This document shows, piece by piece, positions 1-9,384 of a stretch of DNA of 64,000 nucleotides. The position numbers were made by a program, and so were the translations under genes. The notes beneath the pieces are model-generated. The model made no database searches, was not told where the DNA came from, and saw only the letters and a program-made list of their open reading frames with translations. Source of the stretch: Gammaproteobacteria bacterium. GTDB taxonomy: Bacteria > Pseudomonadota > Gammaproteobacteria > JABCZS01. The DNA is taken from assembly GCA_013289605.1 (NCBI GenBank), contig JABCZS010000007.1, positions 1-64,000 on the forward strand. The letters are read 5' to 3'. How positions within the stretch are numbered: position 1 is the first letter of the stretch; every line of letters begins with the position of its first letter.

Positions 1-21
1 CCCTTTTCTACAGGCAGAGAA

Positions 22-69
22 CTTGCCCCCTTTGTAAAGGGGGCCGGCCGCTGCGGCCGGGGGGATTTT
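22..69. repeat. REP-like two-hairpin repeat
   Basis: First of at least nine copies or half-copies in the window. A near-palindrome CCCCCTTTGTAAAGGGGG is followed by a second GC stem (CCGGCCG, then CGGCCGG) and a GGGGATTTT tail. All other copies also lie between genes. The stretch 70-154 holds nothing else recognisable. Confidence 0.8.
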
Positions 70-154
70 GACTGAATGCAAACGCTCCACTATCATCACG
101 ACCCACTCAAAACTTTATTGTACATAAATTATTTTAATAAGCAATAATGATTTA

Positions 155-820
155 CTATCCCTTGGTGCTACGGATCCAAATTACAGGAGCTGCACTAAAC
201 AAAACGATGTTTTTCAAATCAGGAAAATCTTTTTTATTCGCAGTATAAGGACACGTTAATGTGTAATGCTGTTTTTCATCGCCTTGCATTAACCGCCGCA
301 CATAAATTTCACCACGTTGTGTTTGGATTATGCAGTCTTTACCGATAGCTTGTGTCATCTCTTCACCAAAATAACGCACGCCTGCCACGATCTCTTGTGC
401 AAAAATACGCATCTCCATCGCGGCATCCGGCATCAGGGTATCAATGGCATGCGCATGTTGTGCATGAAAATAAGCCAGTTCCGCCTGAATAGATTTATTT
501 ATTAAGAGAGCAGGGAAAGTCGCATGCACATTATCTTGCCCACGCCATGTCAGCAAGGGATCAACGCCGATGCCATACAACAACCATTCAACACTGCAAG
601 CAATGCCTTGTTTAGCAAAAACCTCTATCAAGCGCATGGCCCCGCGCTCACCTAATCCACCAAAGCGCGCATCCTCCCAATTTTGTAGCGTGCCGCGCGC
701 TACCCCATATTCGCGCTCGATACGCGGCCGGGTTAAACGTAACGCCACACGTATCGAGCGGATCCGTAGTCCACGCTCATAAAGTAGTGGATCAGAAATT
801 TGTTTTGCTTTTTTACCCAT
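155..820 (-). CDS. HTH transcriptional repressor with S24/LexA-like C-terminal domain
   Basis: 221-residue regulator of the phage CI/LexA type. Residues about 17-60 form a helix-turn-helix (IRSIRVALRLTRPRIEREYG, then VARGTLQNWE). The C-terminal 75 residues look like a peptidase S24 fold (GKDCIIQTQRGEIYVRRL resembles the strand around the LexA catalytic lysine). The expected catalytic Ser in G-x-SM appears as Ala in DAAMEM, and the Lys appears as Arg in YVRRL, so self-cleavage is unlikely; this alignment is by eye. The start has a good AAGGGAAG ribosome site. It is divergent from a short HTH gene, as in phage immunity regions. It probably represses that promoter and its own; target unknown. 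Confidence 0.75.
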   Translation of the reverse strand: MGKKAKQISDPLLYERGLRIRSIRVALRLTRPRIEREYGVARGTLQNWEDARFGGLGERGAMRLIEVFAKQGIACSVEWLLYGIGVDPLLTWRGQDNVHATFPALLINKSIQAELAYFHAQHAHAIDTLMPDAAMEMRIFAQEIVAGVRYFGEEMTQAIGKDCIIQTQRGEIYVRRLMQGDEKQHYTLTCPYTANKKDFPDLKNIVLFSAAPVIWIRSTKG

Positions 821-844
821 TTCTTCCCTTAATACCTGACTTCT

Positions 845-862
845 TGTAAGCCATTTCTTACA
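845..862. promoter_or_regulatory. inverted repeat, candidate operator
   Basis: Perfect TGTAAG-N6-CTTACA dyad 25 bases upstream of the repressor start, in the AT-rich gap between the two divergent regulators. Position and shape suit an operator for the repressor at 155-820. Binding is inferred. Confidence 0.4.
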
Positions 863-919
863 TAATCTGGCGATATTTACCCATTTACATAAGCGTATTT
901 TATAACTAATATAATAATT

Positions 920-943
920 AAAGCGTAATTTTTACGCTTTTTT
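920..943. promoter_or_regulatory. inverted repeat AAAGCGTAA/TTACGCTTT with T run
   Basis: Nine-base perfect arms separated by three T, followed on the plus strand by a T run. It could be a second operator in the divergent control region or a small terminator/attenuator ahead of the gene at 1027. Confidence 0.4.
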
Positions 944-1026
944 ATCTCTAACATATTGATTTAGACTTTATTATAGTTAATTTTACGTATATTGACGAGC
1001 CATTCTAATAATAAAAGGAGAGTAGT

Positions 1027-1308
1027 ATGCAGGTCAAGGCAGTCGCGTTTCATATTCATCCCCCCACTTCGTCTAGAGAGGAGTTACATCCATCACTTAA
1101 AATTTGGCAATCGCTTTATTATGAACTGATCGCAGCCGGTTACCGCAAACAGGAGATAGCCACCTGGATGGACCTGACTCCCCGTAGTGTCGATCGCTTA
1201 CTCACCGGAAGCACCCAACAACCGTCATTTAAAGTACTCTCTCGTATGCTACAGGCCTATTGCAATCATGCTTTACGTATCAACGGTCAATCAGGAGGTG
1301 AACAGTGA
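1027..1308 (+). CDS. small helix-turn-helix protein (Cro-like position)
   Basis: 93 residues. A helix-turn-helix is visible at about residues 37-80 (AGYRKQEIATWMDLTPRSVD then RLLTG and a final helix FKVLSRMLQAYC). The start follows a strong AAAGGAG site. It is transcribed away from the S24-type repressor and overlaps the next gene by one base, so the pair is surely co-transcribed. The arrangement recalls a cro or antirepressor gene. The exact family was not recognised. Confidence 0.6.
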   Translation: MQVKAVAFHIHPPTSSREELHPSLKIWQSLYYELIAAGYRKQEIATWMDLTPRSVDRLLTGSTQQPSFKVLSRMLQAYCNHALRINGQSGGEQ

Positions 1309-1673
1309 TGAATGCTTTGAATTGCGCACACTTTCTCAGCAAACAACGCGGTCATGTCTATATCCATGAAATAGAAATGCTGACCCATACCCCTACGCAT
1401 TTTAAATTGCATGCGATCATGCTTCATAATACCGCGTTTTATATTCCTGAGGCGGAACCGATGCGCACGTCGTTTACTACGCTGGATATTTTCCGTGATA
1501 CCTTACGCACCGCCATCATGGCCTTAAAAGAAGCGATCCCGCGTTTTACTATTGTTGAAGCAGAAATTTATGCCGAAGAGTTGCACTTATTGCCTAGCGT
1601 AAAAGAGCAAGGGATCCCGCGTACTTACGGTGAATTGGTGGGAATTGATTTGGCGATTATGAAATGTAGGTGA
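1308..1673 (+). CDS. hypothetical protein coupled to the HTH gene
   Basis: About 121 residues from the ATG at 1308 (a GTG one codon earlier is possible). The start overlaps the stop of the upstream gene as TGATG and follows an AGGAGG site, which supports translational coupling. No signal peptide, membrane helix or known motif was recognised; the protein looks soluble and mixed alpha/beta (middle portion DIFRDTLRTAIMALKEAIPR is helical). It is probably part of the same mobile-element relic. Confidence 0.55.
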   Translation: MNALNCAHFLSKQRGHVYIHEIEMLTHTPTHFKLHAIMLHNTAFYIPEAEPMRTSFTTLDIFRDTLRTAIMALKEAIPRFTIVEAEIYAEELHLLPSVKEQGIPRTYGELVGIDLAIMKCR

Positions 1674-1715
1674 GTGTTACGGTAGAGACGCATGTACTGC
1701 GTCTCTATATGCGTT

Positions 1716-2063
1716 CTACCAAACCATCACGCGCCAATTCGAACTTGTGGTCGGTTCATCGCTGTGGCGATTGGTAGACATGGGATCATCGTAATAAGGA
1801 TCCACATAATAAGGTTCACCCCGATTCGGTACTACTTTAGCACCCCAGCGGCCATATTCATCATAATAGGGTGTCACCACTATTCCGGGTTTATCGACAA
1901 ATAAACTCTCGAGAAAATTTTGCTCCAGCATGATTTCATTGACTTCATCAATATCGCTGGTATCCACATCGCTGGATTTTTCTAACACCACACGATTACT
2001 CGCAAATAGGCTTGCGTTTACCCCCAACAATAACACCACTAGCCCTAATTTTAATTTACACAT
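1716..2063 (-). CDS. hypothetical exported protein
   Basis: 115 residues with a clear Sec signal peptide at the N terminus (positive MCKLK, a hydrophobic run LGLVVLLLGV, then a likely cut after ASLFA). The mature part is acidic in its first half, then Gly/Pro/Tyr-rich (RGEPYYVDPYYDDP). No family was recognised. It lies 24 bases downstream of dcd on the same strand and may be read through from it. Probably periplasmic or surface located. Confidence 0.55.
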   Translation of the reverse strand: MCKLKLGLVVLLLGVNASLFASNRVVLEKSSDVDTSDIDEVNEIMLEQNFLESLFVDKPGIVVTPYYDEYGRWGAKVVPNRGEPYYVDPYYDDPMSTNRHSDEPTTSSNWRVMVW

Positions 2064-2087
2064 GAATAGTGCTCTCCCACTTCGAAC

Positions 2088-2651
2088 TTATGCAACCGGT
2101 AAGGTCACGCCCACTTGCCCCTGGTATTTGCCGCCGCGATCCAAATAAGACACGGCACATTCCTCATCCGCTTGTAAGAATAGCATCTGTGCCACCCCTT
2201 CATGCGCGTAAATTTTCGCTGGTAACGGCGTGGTATTGGAAAACTCTAAGGTCACATGTCCTTCCCACTCAGGTTCTAGCGGCGTCACATTCACAATAAT
2301 ACCGCAACGGGCGTAAGTTGATTTACCTAAACAAATCGTCAGTACATTGCGTGGAATGCGAAAATATTCGACCGTACGCGCCAATGCAAAAGAGTTAGGG
2401 GGAATAATGCACACGTCAGATTTCACATCCACAAAACTATTGGCATCAAACGCTTTAGGATCGACGATTGCAGAATTAATATTGGTGAATATTTTAAATT
2501 CATTCGCGCAACGCACATCATAGCCATAACTGGATGTTCCGTAGGAAATAACCCGACGATCGCCATGAAAGCGCACTTGCTCAGGTGAAAATGGAGTAAT
2601 CATTCCCGCTTGCGCCATTTTTATTATCCATCTATCTGCTTTAATCGACAT
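2088..2651 (-). CDS. dcd: dCTP deaminase
   Basis: 187 residues, close to the usual 188-193. The enzyme deaminates dCTP to dUTP for thymidylate synthesis. The core [20 protein letters not shown] and [14 protein letters not shown] is essentially the enterobacterial sequence, with Ser111, Arg115 and catalytic Glu136 present. The gene starts one base after the apbC stop, so the two form an operon. The homotrimeric fold and mechanism are family knowledge. Confidence 0.97.
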   Translation of the reverse strand: MSIKADRWIIKMAQAGMITPFSPEQVRFHGDRRVISYGTSSYGYDVRCANEFKIFTNINSAIVDPKAFDANSFVDVKSDVCIIPPNSFALARTVEYFRIPRNVLTICLGKSTYARCGIIVNVTPLEPEWEGHVTLEFSNTTPLPAKIYAHEGVAQMLFLQADEECAVSYLDRGGKYQGQVGVTLPVA

Positions 2652-2652
2652 G

Positions 2653-3513
2653 TCAGTCCCCTTGTTTCCTTTCTACCACTACCTTCGGTAGGATATGTGC
2701 AAAACTGCGTTTTTGCAATGCTAAACGCTCACGCACTTGTTGTGCGATGGCTAAATAAATTTGGGTAACGGGATGTAAAGGCTGTGCACTGACTAACGGT
2801 TGTCCGCTATCTGCGTGCTCACGCACACTGATGTGCAAAGGCAGCTGCCCAAGTAAAGGCAGCGGATGATGGGCCGCTAAATGCGCCGCGCCACCCTCGC
2901 CAAAAATGGCTTCATGATGGCCGCACGCGGAGCAGGTATAGCCGCTCATATTCTCAATCACTCCAAGCACTGGGACATTTACTTTCGCGAACATGGCATA
3001 AGCCCGCTCGACATCTAATAGGGCTAAATCTTGTGGCGTCGTCACGAGGATAGCCGCACTCACAGGAATTTTTTGCGCCATAGTCAGCTGAATATCTCCA
3101 GTGCCCGGCGGTAAATCCAGCAATAGATAATCTAACGCTTGCCAGGCCGTATCATTTAATAATTGCATGAGCGCGCCACTGACCATGGGCCCACGCCAAA
3201 TCATCGCCGCTTTTTCATCCACTAAAAACCCAATGGACATCACTTGTAAACCATACGCCTTGAGGGGCAGCATTTTATTATCAATAATTTCAGGTTTGCC
3301 GCTCAAGCCTAACATTAGGGGCTGGCTGGGGCCGTAAATATCCGCATCGAGGATCCCAACGCGCGCGCCTTGAGCGTGTAGCGCCAAGGCAAGATTAGCC
3401 GTCACCGTCGATTTCCCGACCCCGCCCTTGCCTGAGGCGATGGCAATAATGTTTTTAATCTGTGGAATCGGGGCAACGCCGGGCTGCACGGCGTGGGGTT
3501 TAATGGAATCCAT
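2653..3513 (-). CDS. apbC: Mrp/ApbC-type iron-sulfur cluster carrier ATPase
   Basis: 286-residue P-loop protein of the Mrp/NBP35 family, which binds and passes on Fe-S clusters. The deviant Walker [10 protein letters not shown] is at about 29-36 and the cluster-binding CxxC (TCSACGHHE) is near residue 197. The DUF59 domain found at the N terminus of many Mrp proteins is absent, as in short gammaproteobacterial forms. It is divergent from metG, a common pairing, and followed by dcd. Confidence 0.93.
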   Translation of the reverse strand: MDSIKPHAVQPGVAPIPQIKNIIAIASGKGGVGKSTVTANLALALHAQGARVGILDADIYGPSQPLMLGLSGKPEIIDNKMLPLKAYGLQVMSIGFLVDEKAAMIWRGPMVSGALMQLLNDTAWQALDYLLLDLPPGTGDIQLTMAQKIPVSAAILVTTPQDLALLDVERAYAMFAKVNVPVLGVIENMSGYTCSACGHHEAIFGEGGAAHLAAHHPLPLLGQLPLHISVREHADSGQPLVSAQPLHPVTQIYLAIAQQVRERLALQKRSFAHILPKVVVERKQGD

Positions 3514-3582
3514 GATTATCCCTTTAATTATAAAGGCTTTTATTGTACCATAACTGGGTTAACGGGTATTTAAGGAAATGTG

Positions 3583-5583
3583 ATGTCCACACGTGAAATT
3601 GTGATCTGCAGCGTGCTGCCCTACGCCAATGGCCCCTTACATTTAGGGCATATGGTGGGCTTTCTCCAAGCCGATTTTTGGGCGCGTTTTTTGCGCCTGC
3701 AAGGCCACACTGTCTGGCATGTCAGCGGCGATGATGCGCACGGCACGCCTATTATGTTGCATGCAGAAAAAGAGGGCCTCACCCCTGAAGCCTTAATCGC
3801 ACAAATAAAAACCTTACACGAGCGCGATTTTGCCGATTTTAATATCGGTTTTGATAATTTTCACACCACGCATTCCAGCGAAAATAAACAACTGACCGAA
3901 GAAATTTATTTGCGCTTAAAAGACAATCACTATATTTTCCAAAAAACCATTAAACAAGCCTTCGATCCAGAAAAAAATATGTTTCTTCCGGATCGCTATG
4001 TGAAAGGCGAATGTCCACGCTGTCACGCACAAGATCAATACGGCGATAATTGTGAAGCCTGTGGCGCGACCTACAGCCCCACGGATTTGATTAATCCCAA
4101 ATCGGCACTCTCAGGCGCAACCCCTATCGAAAAAGAATCGACCCATTTCTTTTTTGACTTACCACAATTTGAAGACATGCTACGCACGTTTCTTGCCTCC
4201 GGTCATTTACAAACAGAAGTGCGCAATAAACTGAATGAATGGTTTGCAGCAGGGCTGCACCCGTGGGACATTAGCCGCGATGCGCCCTATTTTGGCTTTG
4301 AGATCCCCGGTGAAGTCGATAAATATTTTTATGTCTGGTTAGATGCACCGATAGGTTATATGGCGAGTCTACTTAATTTAAGTCTTCGTAATCCGTTACT
4401 TAATTTCCCAGAGATTTGGCATAAAGACTCCAAAGTAGAATTGCATCATTTTATCGGTAAAGACATTATTTATTTTCATGGCTTATTTTGGCCGGCAGTC
4501 TTATACGGCTGTGGTTATCGTTTACCCAATAGTATTTTTGCCAATGGGTTTTTAACCATTAATGGCTATAAAATGTCTAAATCGCGTGGCACCTTTATTA
4601 AAGCGCGGACTTATCTGGATCATTTAAACCCTGAATATTTACGTTATTATTTTGCCACCAAATTAAGCCATAATATTGATGATTTAGATTTTCACACCGA
4701 TGATTTTATTGCGCGGGTTAATTCCGATTTGGTCGGAAAATTTGTCAACATTGCCAGCCGCTGCGCGAAAATCATTAACGGCACCTTTGATTCGCAACTC
4801 TCCAGCAGCCTGTTGCAGCCGGAAATGTTCAATCACTTTGTCACAAAAGGCAAGCAGATTGCTGAACTTTATGAACACCGTGACTTCTCCAAAGCCATGC
4901 GCGAAATCATGAATTTAGCCGATGAAGCCAATCAAATGATCGATGCGCAAAAACCGTGGGCCTTGGTCAAAGATCAAAATACCGTAGCTCGGGCACAAGA
5001 CGTCTGTACCTTGGCCTTAAATTTATTTCGCCAGCTGATGATTTATTTAAAACCCGTGCTGCCACAGCTTGCAGCAAAAAGCGAAGACTTTTTTGCTATT
5101 GCACCACAAACTTGGGATGACAGTGAAAAACCTTTACTGAATCATCGCATTAATACTTATGAACCGCTCTTACAACGCATAGATACACTTAAGGTAAACG
5201 CCATGATGGACGCTGAACAACAACCTATCCCTACCCCTGCTACACTCAAAGACGCTAAGCCTGAAATTACGATCGATGATTTTAATAAAATTGATCTGCG
5301 GGTCGCAACCGTCATTTCCGCCGAAGCGGTTGAAGGTGCGGATAAATTAATTAAATTGTCTGTCGAGCTTGACGGTCATGTGCGGCAAATCTTTGCGGGC
5401 ATCAAATCCGCTTACGCACCTGAAGCTTTAATTGGACAACAAGTCATAGTAGTCGCCAATTTAAAACCGAGGCAAATGCGTTTTGGTTTATCTGAAGGCA
5501 TGGTGCTTTGTGCATCTGGCGACGAGAAATTATACATCGTGCAACCGCAACAGCCTATCGACACGGGAACGGTAGTCAGATAA
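3583..5583 (+). CDS. metG: methionyl-tRNA synthetase
   Basis: 666 residues from ATG 3583, chosen over GTG 3580 because TAAGGA lies six bases before it. It charges tRNA-Met. Seen: the HLGH signature near residue 20, the zinc knuckle CPRCHAQ...CEACGA at about 144-162, KMSKS at about 330-334, and a C-terminal EMAP-II-like tRNA-binding domain from about 560 that gives the long dimeric form. The stop overlaps the ATG of the ferredoxin gene by one base. Confidence 0.98.
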   Translation: MSTREIVICSVLPYANGPLHLGHMVGFLQADFWARFLRLQGHTVWHVSGDDAHGTPIMLHAEKEGLTPEALIAQIKTLHERDFADFNIGFDNFHTTHSSENKQLTEEIYLRLKDNHYIFQKTIKQAFDPEKNMFLPDRYVKGECPRCHAQDQYGDNCEACGATYSPTDLINPKSALSGATPIEKESTHFFFDLPQFEDMLRTFLASGHLQTEVRNKLNEWFAAGLHPWDISRDAPYFGFEIPGEVDKYFYVWLDAPIGYMASLLNLSLRNPLLNFPEIWHKDSKVELHHFIGKDIIYFHGLFWPAVLYGCGYRLPNSIFANGFLTINGYKMSKSRGTFIKARTYLDHLNPEYLRYYFATKLSHNIDDLDFHTDDFIARVNSDLVGKFVNIASRCAKIINGTFDSQLSSSLLQPEMFNHFVTKGKQIAELYEHRDFSKAMREIMNLADEANQMIDAQKPWALVKDQNTVARAQDVCTLALNLFRQLMIYLKPVLPQLAAKSEDFFAIAPQTWDDSEKPLLNHRINTYEPLLQRIDTLKVNAMMDAEQQPIPTPATLKDAKPEITIDDFNKIDLRVATVISAEAVEGADKLIKLSVELDGHVRQIFAGIKSAYAPEALIGQQVIVVANLKPRQMRFGLSEGMVLCASGDEKLYIVQPQQPIDTGTVVR

Positions 5584-5960
5584 TGAACGACAAAATTGCT
5601 TACATACGCGAAGCAGAATGCATAGGGTGTACCAAGTGCATTCCGGCATGTTCTGATCAAGCTATTTTAGGCGCGCGCAAGCTGATGCATACGATCATTA
5701 CCGATCTGTGCACAGGTTGCGAAGACTGTATTGCAGTTTGCCCCGTGGATTGTATTGAAATGATCACTAAACCTGCGTCGTTTGCGCCCACTTTAACGAT
5801 GGCGCATAAAGCTAGCCTTACACAGACCCTGATTCAGGCCGCGCCTAGCTTACAAGCGAAAAAGGATTTAATTGCAGCGGCCATGGAGCGAACAAAAGCC
5901 AAACGCGCCGCGTTACAAGGAAAACTCCATGACTCCACAGAAATGCCGCGCCATATTTAA
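5583..5960 (+). CDS. RnfB/RsxB-like 2[4Fe-4S] ferredoxin
   Basis: About 125 residues from the ATG that overlaps the metG stop. Two four-cysteine motifs, [11 protein letters not shown] and [15 protein letters not shown], bind two [4Fe-4S] clusters. The surrounding text ([20 protein letters not shown]) matches the ferredoxin part of RnfB. The membrane anchor and first Fe-S domain of RnfB are missing, and no other rnf genes are nearby. This short form placed beside nth is a known gammaproteobacterial arrangement. The C-terminal 50 residues are helical and of unknown role. It overlaps nth by 32 bases. Confidence 0.85.
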   Translation: MNDKIAYIREAECIGCTKCIPACSDQAILGARKLMHTIITDLCTGCEDCIAVCPVDCIEMITKPASFAPTLTMAHKASLTQTLIQAAPSLQAKKDLIAAAMERTKAKRAALQGKLHDSTEMPRHI

Positions 5961-6579
5961 GCGTTTCAAAAAAAACAACCCTCATCCCACAACGGAATTA
6001 CATTATGCCAGTCATTTTGAACTCCTGATCGCGGTGATTTTGTCGGCGCAAGCCACCGACGTCAGTGTCAATAAAGCGACGGTAGAATTATTTAAACACG
6101 CCAAGACCCCTGCTCAATTTCTGTCCTTAGGCCTAACCGGCTTGAAAACCTATATTAAAACCATAGGCCTTTATAATGCTAAGGCTAAAAATATACTCGC
6201 CACCTGTAAAATACTTGAGAGTCAGTATCACGGTAAAGTCCCCGATACGCGCGAAGCCCTGGAAGCCTTACCTGGCGTTGGCAGAAAAACCGCAAACGTA
6301 GTGCTTAATACCGCTTTTGGAAAACCCACTATCGCTGTGGATACCCATATCTTTCGTGTGGCCAATCGGATAGGACTCGCCCAGGGCAGCACCCCGCTTG
6401 CCGTAGAGAAACAATTACTCGAGATTATTCCCAAAGTGTATCTCCATGATGCCCACCATTGGCTGATTTTACATGGCCGTTACGTCTGTGTGGCACGCAA
6501 ACCCAAATGTCCAACGTGTTTAATAAATGACTTGTGTGAGTATGCAAACAAAACTAAAGCAGACCCTCTTCCGGTATGA
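5929..6579 (+). CDS. nth: endonuclease III
   Basis: 216-residue base-excision repair glycosylase/AP lyase acting on oxidised pyrimidines. The helix-hairpin-helix [12 protein letters not shown] carries Lys120, and Asp138 sits in VDTHIFRV; both match the E. coli catalytic residues. Four cysteines at 187, 194, 197 and 203 hold the [4Fe-4S] cluster. The start at 5929 was chosen because the N terminus then matches E. coli Nth; the open frame runs 57 bases further upstream inside the ferredoxin gene. Confidence 0.97.
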   Translation: MTPQKCRAIFKRFKKNNPHPTTELHYASHFELLIAVILSAQATDVSVNKATVELFKHAKTPAQFLSLGLTGLKTYIKTIGLYNAKAKNILATCKILESQYHGKVPDTREALEALPGVGRKTANVVLNTAFGKPTIAVDTHIFRVANRIGLAQGSTPLAVEKQLLEIIPKVYLHDAHHWLILHGRYVCVARKPKCPTCLINDLCEYANKTKADPLPV

Positions 6580-6643
6580 AAAAAAATCGTTATAATAGGG
6601 GCATCGTGCTGTTCGTTAACTATTTAAATACAAGGAATCAATC

Positions 6644-7027
6644 ATGTTAAAAAAATTCGCTAAAGTGTTAGGTTTATTATCTGTGAGTGCATTGTTTGCA
6701 GGGTCTGTTTTCGCAACCGATATGGCTGCGCAAAAAGAAGAAATGATCAATAGTCTTAATCTGACTCCTGATCAAAAGACTAAAGTGGTCGAAATCATGA
6801 ATGAAAGTCATACCAAACGTGAAGAAATCCTAAACAAACACGCTAACCAAACTGGCGCTGAAAAAATCAAAGCCATGGCTCCTGAATTGAAAAAACTTCA
6901 TAAAGAAACTCAAGATAAGTTCAGTAAAGTACTTGATGAAGAACAAATGATAAAATTAGAACAAATGCAAGATGAAATGTTTCATGCCGCTAGAGATCAA
7001 GCTCAAAAAAACAATCAAGTTAAATAG
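6644..7027 (+). CDS. periplasmic Spy/CpxP-like helical protein
   Basis: 127 residues. A signal peptide ends after SVFA at about 24. The mature part is all helical and charged, with a LTPDQ motif (LNLTPDQKTKVVEIM) near residue 42, like the LTxxQ motif of the Spy/CpxP periplasmic chaperones. A TATAAT box lies at 6591-6596 and a strong terminator follows at 7052, so it is a single-gene unit. A chaperone or envelope-stress role is inferred; sequence similarity is limited to the motif and overall shape. Confidence 0.7.
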   Translation: MLKKFAKVLGLLSVSALFAGSVFATDMAAQKEEMINSLNLTPDQKTKVVEIMNESHTKREEILNKHANQTGAEKIKAMAPELKKLHKETQDKFSKVLDEEQMIKLEQMQDEMFHAARDQAQKNNQVK

Positions 7028-7051
7028 TTTCTAGTTTTTATAATGGCCTGA

Positions 7052-7087
7052 CCCATTAAGCGGTTTATCCCGCTTAATGGGTTTTTT
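7052..7087 (+). terminator. Rho-independent terminator
   Basis: Twelve-base perfect stem CCCATTAAGCGG/CCGCTTAATGGG with a six-base loop, followed by six T. It ends the transcript of the Spy-like gene. Confidence 0.9.
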
Positions 7088-7094
7088 ATTCCGT

Positions 7095-7187
7095 ACTTAA
7101 GAAAAATGCGGCTGTTAGGGTGTTTTTTAGCGATTTTGCGACAGCCATGAGCAAAAAAACACGCTAACAGCCGCATTTTTCTTAAGT
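7095..7187. repeat. long perfect hairpin (34-base arms)
   Basis: Arms 7095-7128 and 7154-7187 pair with one mismatch around a 25-base loop. The outer 24 bases, starting ACTTAAGAAAAATGCGGCTG, are perfect. It ends 10 bases before the yeiH-type start codon, which has no Shine-Dalgarno site of its own. It may be a palindromic repeat unit, a bidirectional terminator or a translation control structure. Confidence 0.8.
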
Positions 7188-7197
7188 CCTATTTTTG

Positions 7198-8211
7198 ATG
7201 AAAACTATGCTCAAACAATCCCTCTTAGGTATAAGCCTGTGTGCACTGATTGCGATAATTTCACTGCTGCTTGTGAAATTATGGCCCACACTGATTTTAA
7301 GCCCGCTGATCTTAGGCGTACTGCTAGGCTTAGTGATCGGTAATCTTACCCCGGCTTCATTTCATAGTCATATCCAACACGGCTTAACGCTATGCAGCAA
7401 ACCTATACTGCGCCTAGGGGTCATCTTGTATGGATTTCGGATCACTGTCGATGGTTTGTTAGCGGTCGGCTGGACAGGTTTATCTTTAAGCTTATTTGTG
7501 ACCCTCACCACCCTGGCCTTAGGCTGTTACTTAGGCGAAAAAGTATTTAAACTCGATAAACAAACGTCTTTTTTAACGGCCATGGGGGCTGCCGTTTGTG
7601 GTGCGGCCGCGGTTCTGGCTGCTGAGTTGGTTGCACGGGCTAAACCTCATCAAACTGCGATTGCTGTAGCCACCGTAGTCCTTTTTGGCACTATTTTGAT
7701 GTTACTCTACCCCCTCTTATACCATTTAGGTTTTTTATTTTTATCGCCTTGGCAATACGGATTTTACACCGGCGCCTCGATACATGAAGTGGCCCAAGTC
7801 TTAGCCGCGGGGGAAGCCGCAGGTGAGCCTGCTGCTGCCATTGCCGTGATCGTAAAAATGACGCGTGTGTTATTGCTCGCGCCCATACTCATCCTCGCGG
7901 GCCTTTATTTCAACGCGTATTACCGTGCTCAAAGCGACAATACCGCACGCATTCCTTTATATATTCCCTGGTTTGTGTTCGGCTTTATTTTTTGTATCGG
8001 TTTAAATTCACTCAACAAAATTCCGGTCAATGTCATTGCCCTTATTCAAGCGTTTGATCTTTTTTTACTCACTATGGCCATGAGCGCATTGGGTTTAAAT
8101 ACACGCCTCAAAGCGCTGAAGCGCTTAGGCCTTAGGCCTTTTTATCTAGGCGGTGTGCTTGTGCTCTGGCTGATGCTGAGTACCTGGACAGTAGTGACCT
8201 TATTCGTATAA
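7198..8211 (+). CDS. YeiH/UPF0324 family membrane transporter
   Basis: About 337 residues with roughly nine to ten hydrophobic segments throughout. It matches the YeiH (UPF0324) family, annotated as putative sulfate exporters; motifs such as GAAVCGAAAVLA and GASIHEVAQVLAAGEAAG are family hallmarks. True substrate unknown. ATG 7198 is the likely start (TTG 7195 is possible) though no ribosome site is visible, and a long hairpin covers the leader. proB begins nine bases after the stop. Confidence 0.85.
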   Translation: MKTMLKQSLLGISLCALIAIISLLLVKLWPTLILSPLILGVLLGLVIGNLTPASFHSHIQHGLTLCSKPILRLGVILYGFRITVDGLLAVGWTGLSLSLFVTLTTLALGCYLGEKVFKLDKQTSFLTAMGAAVCGAAAVLAAELVARAKPHQTAIAVATVVLFGTILMLLYPLLYHLGFLFLSPWQYGFYTGASIHEVAQVLAAGEAAGEPAAAIAVIVKMTRVLLLAPILILAGLYFNAYYRAQSDNTARIPLYIPWFVFGFIFCIGLNSLNKIPVNVIALIQAFDLFLLTMAMSALGLNTRLKALKRLGLRPFYLGGVLVLWLMLSTWTVVTLFV

Positions 8212-8220
8212 ACTTCAAAA

Positions 8221-9384
8221 ATGATTATTTTACCTGAAACAGAGCGCGCGCAATTACGCAAAGCAAAACGCATCGTGATTAAAATTGGCACACACATGCT
8301 GATCAACAAAAACGGTGGCCCTAACACCCGCAGGATAGCCGGGTTTGCAAAATCAATTGCTGCGCTGCAACAAGCACATCATGAAGTTATTTTAGTCTCC
8401 TCCGGTGCCATCGGTACCGGTTTACATGCCTTAGGGCTCAAACGTCGCCCCACGCATTTGCCCGAACTACAAATGGCAGCCGCCATAGGCCAAACGCAAC
8501 TCCAAGTGGTATATCAAAAATATTTTGCGCGTCACGGTATTATTACCAGTCAAGTATTACTCACCCATGATGATTTAAAAAATCGTGTCCGGCATTTAAA
8601 TGCACGCAATACCCTACAAGCTTTACTGGCGCATAAAATACTGCCTATTATTAATGAAAATGATGTGGTGTCTGTCGATGAAATTAAATTTGGCGACAAT
8701 GATATTTTATCTTCCTTGGTCGCGTCATTAATCAATGCCGATCTGTTAATACTGCTCACGACCCCCAATGGCATTCAGGAAAATATCAACGCAAAACGCA
8801 TGCAACGCATCCCGTATATTCCTCACGTCAGTGCGCAAACCTTTAAACTGGTGCAAGCCAAAAAAAATGCACTGGGCACCGGCGGCATGCAAACTAAACT
8901 ATTAGCCGCACAAAATGCTGGCCGGGTAGGCGCTATGACGGTGATTGCCAGCGGGGCAACTGCCGATATTATCCAAAAAGTCGTGCACGGTGAAGATGTG
9001 GGTACCTTAATAGGTTGTGGCAGCGATACCCATCACATTAAAAATAAACGTAAGCAATGGATTGCGCTATTTCATAAACCCCAAGGGCATTTGATGATTA
9101 ATGATGCTGCAGTTGCAGCGCTCTTGCATGAGCGCAAAAGTCTGTTGCCTATTGGGATCATCTCAGTCCACGGTGATTTTACCGAAGGGACTTTGCTCGA
9201 AATAGAAGATTCTAGCGGTCATCACCTGGCCCGTGGGCTCACCCATTATTCCAGTGATGACATTAAAAAAATATTGGGGAAAAAAACCAGCGAAATTGCT
9301 GAAATTTTAGGCCATAAATATTACGATGAAGTGATCCACCGCAACAACTTGGTACTGATGCATGAAGAAGAGGAACCTCTATGA
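8221..9384 (+). CDS. proB: glutamate 5-kinase
   Basis: 387 residues, usual length for the two-domain form. It phosphorylates glutamate in the first step of proline synthesis. The amino-acid kinase domain covers about 1-260 (VIKIGTHML, LVSSGAIGTGLHALG, NENDVVSVDEIKFGDND, GTGGMQTKLLAA). The C-terminal PUA domain is at about 280-387. It overlaps proA by four bases (ATGA), the classical coupled pair. Confidence 0.97.
   Translation: MIILPETERAQLRKAKRIVIKIGTHMLINKNGGPNTRRIAGFAKSIAALQQAHHEVILVSSGAIGTGLHALGLKRRPTHLPELQMAAAIGQTQLQVVYQKYFARHGIITSQVLLTHDDLKNRVRHLNARNTLQALLAHKILPIINENDVVSVDEIKFGDNDILSSLVASLINADLLILLTTPNGIQENINAKRMQRIPYIPHVSAQTFKLVQAKKNALGTGGMQTKLLAAQNAGRVGAMTVIASGATADIIQKVVHGEDVGTLIGCGSDTHHIKNKRKQWIALFHKPQGHLMINDAAVAALLHERKSLLPIGIISVHGDFTEGTLLEIEDSSGHHLARGLTHYSSDDIKKILGKKTSEIAEILGHKYYDEVIHRNNLVLMHEEEEPL

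Noticed and set aside
3514-3582. T-box or riboswitch ahead of metG
   Set aside because: The gap to the divergent apbC is under 70 bases, too short for such a structure, and no stem or specifier region is visible.
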